Below are positions 60,053 through 64,000 of a stretch of DNA of 64,000 bases, piece after piece. How positions within the stretch are numbered: position 1 is the first letter of the stretch; each line of letters opens with the position of its first letter. Source of the stretch: Cardiocondyla obscurior (taxonomy: Eukaryota; Arthropoda; Insecta; Hymenoptera; Formicidae); assembly GCF_019399895.1 (NCBI RefSeq), contig NC_091867.1, positions 4,588,001-4,652,000 on the forward strand, in the 5' to 3' direction. A program made the translations under genes and the position numbers. Below the pieces are notes generated by a model. The model was given only the letters and a program-made list of their open reading frames with translations. It was not told the DNA's origin and did not search any database.

Positions 60053-60525
60053 CTTCGGTGCACGATTGAACGCCGCGGACTGAACGTGTAGGTGGGTAGT
60101 CACGGAGGTAGTTTAAAGCTCCCCGACAGCGATTATCTCGTCTCGATTGTGCCGCGTTGTCTGGCGTCGCCGGAATGCTCGGCGCCGTTTCGTCCGCCTA
60201 TTGCGTCTGCGTTCGCGCCTGCGTCCATCCCCCTCGCCGTACCCCTCGCCTCGCCCTTCTTGACCCTCGTGTATCCCCCGCTGCCACGGTCGCGTCTCAC
60301 CCCCGCCGTGTCGGCACACAGGGAGCAAGGCTATCTCTCTAGGCCAGGGTGAGCGCGGTAAGCAGGAAAAATTGCGCTGGTGGTAGTAGTAAGTAGCAGC
60401 GATGATGACGGTGGTGGTGATGGTGGTGGTAGCGACGGTGTCCTCTTTATGTTGTGGTACAGGGGCTGCCGCCGCTGCTACCCTAGCTCTTGCCGCCACC
60501 GCCGCCGCTTTTGCTCGTGACGGCT
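60053..60525 (-). other. Probable synaptotagmin 5' UTR
   Basis: If transcription starts about 30 bases downstream of the TATA-like element, the leader would be about 470 bases. It is GC-rich with GGT/GTT-type repeats on the + strand (ACC on the gene strand), and an in-frame TAA precedes the chosen ATG. Confidence 0.35.
60377..60433. repeat. GGT-type trinucleotide repeat
   Basis: An imperfect run of GGT, AGT, GAT and GCA triplets, probably within the synaptotagmin 5' UTR. Confidence 0.7.
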
Positions 60526-60551
60526 GACACTATCCAGGGTGCTCCTGCCGC

Positions 60552-60569
60552 TATATATGGGGCGGGGTG
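60552..60569 (-). promoter_or_regulatory. Candidate synaptotagmin core promoter (GC box plus TATA-like)
   Basis: On the gene strand CACCCCGCCCC is followed directly by ATATATAG, that is a GC box abutting a TATA-like element. It is the best core-promoter match upstream of exon 1 and lies in a GC-rich island (about 59650-60690). No experimental start is known. Confidence 0.3.
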
Positions 60570-60699
60570 CTGCGAGCGTACAGCACAGGGGCAATGTCGA
60601 CCTTCCTCGGTCTCGGTGAAGGTCTTCGTTAGAGTTACTCGTGCCGGATAATACTTCCCTCTTGCGCTCCGTCGTCATCCACGTCTTTCTCATTTCGCT

Positions 60700-63600
60700 C
60701 TCTCTCTTTCTCTCTCCTTCGAATGTATTTATTCTCTAATTTCTCTCTGTCCATCTCTCTTTTTCTGTCTCCATCTACGGCCTTTTATTTTAGTTTATTA
60801 ATTTACGTACGTTTTGTTATACTTCAACCCTGTCGCTGACTCGCAATTATTCTTGTTGGAGTATAATATAATATTATAAATTTAATTTACGCATAATTAA
60901 AAATTCTAAGAGGCAGAAGGAGAGAGAAAAAGAGAGACAGAGAGAAAGAAAGAAGCAGAGAAAAAGAGTTCTGAAATCTCCTCTTTTCTGGTTTTTTTTT
61001 TATTTTTTTTTCTCTTTTTCCTTTTCTCTTTTACATCATTTGCAACAAACATTCGCGTTTTGATACTCTTTGAGTAAACAGACCATTTTGTTCTATTTTC
61101 CATGACCTCGAGCTCGTTTTTTTTAATAAACGGAAATACGCGTAGCGTAGCGTTATCGTCTACGCACGTAAAGCCCGAGTGTGTCCCTATGCACATACAT
61201 CTGCCGCCGAAAATCTACGTCGAAGCGCTCGCAACACGTGTTTGCCCTTGAAACCTCCCACGACCGGCGCGGGGTGCCTCGTTGCACGCAGGAGGCGATC
61301 GTTAAATCACACCCTTCGCAATGCTCTCGCGCTGGTGATCTCTGAATCCCGGCTCTCCTATTATCTATGCCACGGTGTGCGTCTCAAGTAGCTCTTTACC
61401 CTCGAACTTAACCATCCAGACACTCCTCACTGTCCGACTCGCACCTTCGTTTGTGAGTGTGCGACACCTGCGTCATCGGGCTCTCTTCCGCTTTATTGAG
61501 TGCACCGACTGGATCGCGGCTAAAGGCTTTCTACCCTTCCAAACCGCTCCTTTTAAGTCCCGTAACACACTGGCAGACGGAATCGCATTCACGTAGAATA
61601 TCTCACGTTACGCGACTTGTACGAACAAAATGCTTCGAGAGCAGTCGAGCTCTTGATACCGTGCTCGAGTAAAGTCGTCGATGGAACACGAGAAGAGTAG
61701 GTCTTAAGGATAACGCTGCATTTTATGCATAAGTCTTATAAATATTTGCGTTTATATATTAGAGTAAATATATAATTAGAAAAAAAGAAATACGTATTTT
61801 AGCTCGAATATTAAATTAAAGCAACAAATTTAACATGCTGAATCGTTAAATATGCATAACATGGTACATTATTATTCATATTGAAATATAATAATACAAT
61901 AACAATAATTGATAATTCGAGAAATTTAGCGTAATAAGAAATAATTAATAACTTTATACATACGACCGTAGACATTTAATATTCTCAAGGGCCACTCAAA
62001 TCTAGTTAAATTAGCGTTCGCGATAGACATGTGGTTATTATCATGCCGTTAAAACTTTATTGACTTTGTATTTCGCTCATGATAATACAGAAAAAATAAA
62101 GGACCCATCCCATATCCCATGCTTTTAACTCGATTACACTTCCGCGTTCACGTTTGTACGCAGCTTTTAACTCTCTTCGAATTCCGTTGTTATTTAGAAC
62201 GCAATGAACATATTGACATTTCTACTACGATGTTACAAGACCTTGCAAGAAGAGTCGCACGTGCGGAATGTATTTCCATGTGAAACTTTAACGCTCATGT
62301 TGCGAACTATCATTTTCGCTTTACTGCTACCATTTTTTTTTCTTTTTTTTTTTGCGTGACGTCCCGTTTCTATGATTACGGATTCTAAATCAAATCCGTT
62401 CTCGATTACATATTCCACGCTGAATAAACACAGCGATTCGAAGAAGCAAATCATATATGTATATTATACATTTAATTTATAATATTTAACTTTATTCACT
62501 TCGAAAAAGACACGATTTAAATTCCGTCGATGATGTTAACGTGCATGATTAAATCACGCGACGATTAACGTAATAATATTTAAGATATCTTATTACCGAC
62601 ATAAAATTTACAACTACTGTACATAACTAAAAAAATATTTCGGAAAAATTTCAACAAAAGTTGCAGCAGCATAAAATTATAACAAACGTATTGTTATAAT
62701 CAGAAAAAAAAATCTTTAATTAAATTTAAGCATTAAAAATTGCACAATAAAAAAATTTTTTTTTGCGCTTCTGAAAACATTTACTAATTTTCCTTGTCTA
62801 AATTTATGATAGTTAATATTAAAATAATAGATTATATCTCAACTAAGAGAATTCAAATTGTAATGTTTAAGAGATAATCCTATTTTTCGCATAAATTTTA
62901 CAATTCTTTTTTTATGCATTTTTATTTTATTGTTTATTTATTTTTATATTACGACGTGATACGATTCAACCATCCATATCAATTCTTGAATATGTAAAAG
63001 TATGCAGCCAGCAAACATACAGCGATCGATTCAAATTGCCTATATACCCATCCACTATTCCGTTTATGTACGTGAGTTTCGAAGAGACACAGACAGAATA
63101 GCGCTTAACAAATACAGACAAATTTGCTTTCACGATTTAAATTTTTTATATTTAAACTGAATACATCAAACGAATAAAATTTTTCTTTTCCCTGTAACAT
63201 TATTAGAAATAAAACAAATATTTTTTTTTTTAGAACTGAAAATTTACTAAACACAACGAGTGAAAAAGATAGACGATAAAAATTAATATTTTAAATTGCA
63301 CTAAAGTTTATAATAGAAAAGTTGCACGTTAAAACTCAAAACTCATTTCCGTACAACTTAAATGCATTACCTTATTTTCCAATTAATTCGAGATGAGATC
63401 CAAGCCAGTCATTTTCTTGTTGTACGACGGGCAGATATCTTCAGTAATAGCGGTGGTGATATCGATTTAACTTGTTGCACGTGTAAATAAAGATAACCAA
63501 TTCTGCGTCATGTTTGGCTGCTTTTAACGTAGTTCAAGTTAAATTATGGGACAGCTGTATTATTGAGAAAAATTGAAACTACTGTTACAAACGCGTATCT

Positions 63601-64000
63601 CTGGAGAAAGTGGAATAAGTATACTTTAGTCTGATGCAACTGCGCTTTAATGGCAAATAAAAATTATTCTACTTGAATTAGAAACTTTAATCTCAATGCC
63701 AGGAAGTAAAAATACTTACGGATGTAAATTGCATTACGCGTGGCACCATGTAACGTTTGTTTTTATTTGAGCTTCACAATTATCGTATTAACACGAATGA
63801 ACGTTTGTGAATGAATACGAGTAGCGTATTATATTTCACTGTGATCCGGTCTTGCTCTACTTATCCGAAGCATCTTGGTTTACTTCGCCGTGTAATTGGA
63901 CTACGGGTAATTAAATGCGATAGAGCGTGACCCGTTCCGATTGATTCTTTTCCCTCAAAACGTGAGAACACTTTTCTCTGCACGCTTGACAGAGCAAAAT
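60700..64000. other. Upstream of synaptotagmin, no gene recognised
   Basis: A pyrimidine/purine-biased stretch (60690-61030) is followed by a mixed, CpG-containing stretch (61130-61690) and then AT-rich DNA to the window end. The open frames are short and show no domain. I see no RNA gene or transposon signature. Confidence 0.5.

Noticed and set aside
60113..60499. 128-codon Ala/Thr/Arg-rich open frame upstream of synaptotagmin exon 1
   Set aside because: It starts with GTG and not ATG, has low-complexity repeats, and most likely lies in the 5' UTR.
1..64000. tRNA genes, CRISPR arrays, operons and insertion sequences
   Set aside because: I scanned by eye for tRNA B-box-like sequences, spaced direct repeats and transposon ends and found nothing convincing; this is a eukaryotic region. 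A dedicated tRNA or repeat search could still find degraded copies.

Overview
The window looks like part of an arthropod, probably insect, genome. Its genes are split by many short GT-AG introns inside AT-rich DNA that is nonetheless unusually rich in CpG. AT-rich but CpG-rich sequence is typical of ants and bees, so a hymenopteran is my best guess, but the species cannot be fixed from sequence alone.

Positions 1-33221 (+ strand) hold the 3' part of a neurobeachin gene (Nbea; rugose in Drosophila). Sixteen coding exons between 20467 and 33221 splice in one open frame of 751 codons plus stop. They encode the end of the PH-like domain, the whole BEACH domain and the C-terminal WD40 repeats. The preceding exon lies upstream of the window, so bases 1-20466 are one huge intron. 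On the opposite strand inside that intron sit two intronless mab-21 paralogs, at 9415-10512 and 13489-14589. This repeats the vertebrate arrangement, where MAB21L1 lies inside NBEA and MAB21L2 inside LRBA. The intron also carries a near-perfect recursive-splicing (ratchet point) motif at 284/285.

Positions 33222-40434 lie between two convergent genes and hold mainly their 3' untranslated regions. Positions 40435-60052 (- strand) hold a complete synaptotagmin gene. Nine coding exons encode 484 residues: a short N-terminus, one membrane segment, C2A and C2B. The class is Syt3/6/9/10-like (insect Syt-alpha/beta). Its first coding exon is separated from the rest by an intron of about 16.7 kb.

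Hidden in that intron, on the + strand at about 47826-52362, are collinear remains of an adenylate kinase 7 (AK7)-like gene. They contain several in-frame stops, a frameshift, a lost Walker A lysine and a small internal tandem duplication. The fragments are spread out as exons would be, so this is a decayed nested gene and not a retrocopy.

Positions 60053-64000 hold the probable synaptotagmin promoter (GC box plus TATA-like element near 60552) and AT-rich upstream DNA with no gene I can recognise. Neurobeachin (vesicle and membrane-protein traffic) and synaptotagmin (calcium-triggered exocytosis) are both neuronal trafficking genes. Their adjacency may be chance, while the mab-21/neurobeachin nesting is an ancient linkage.
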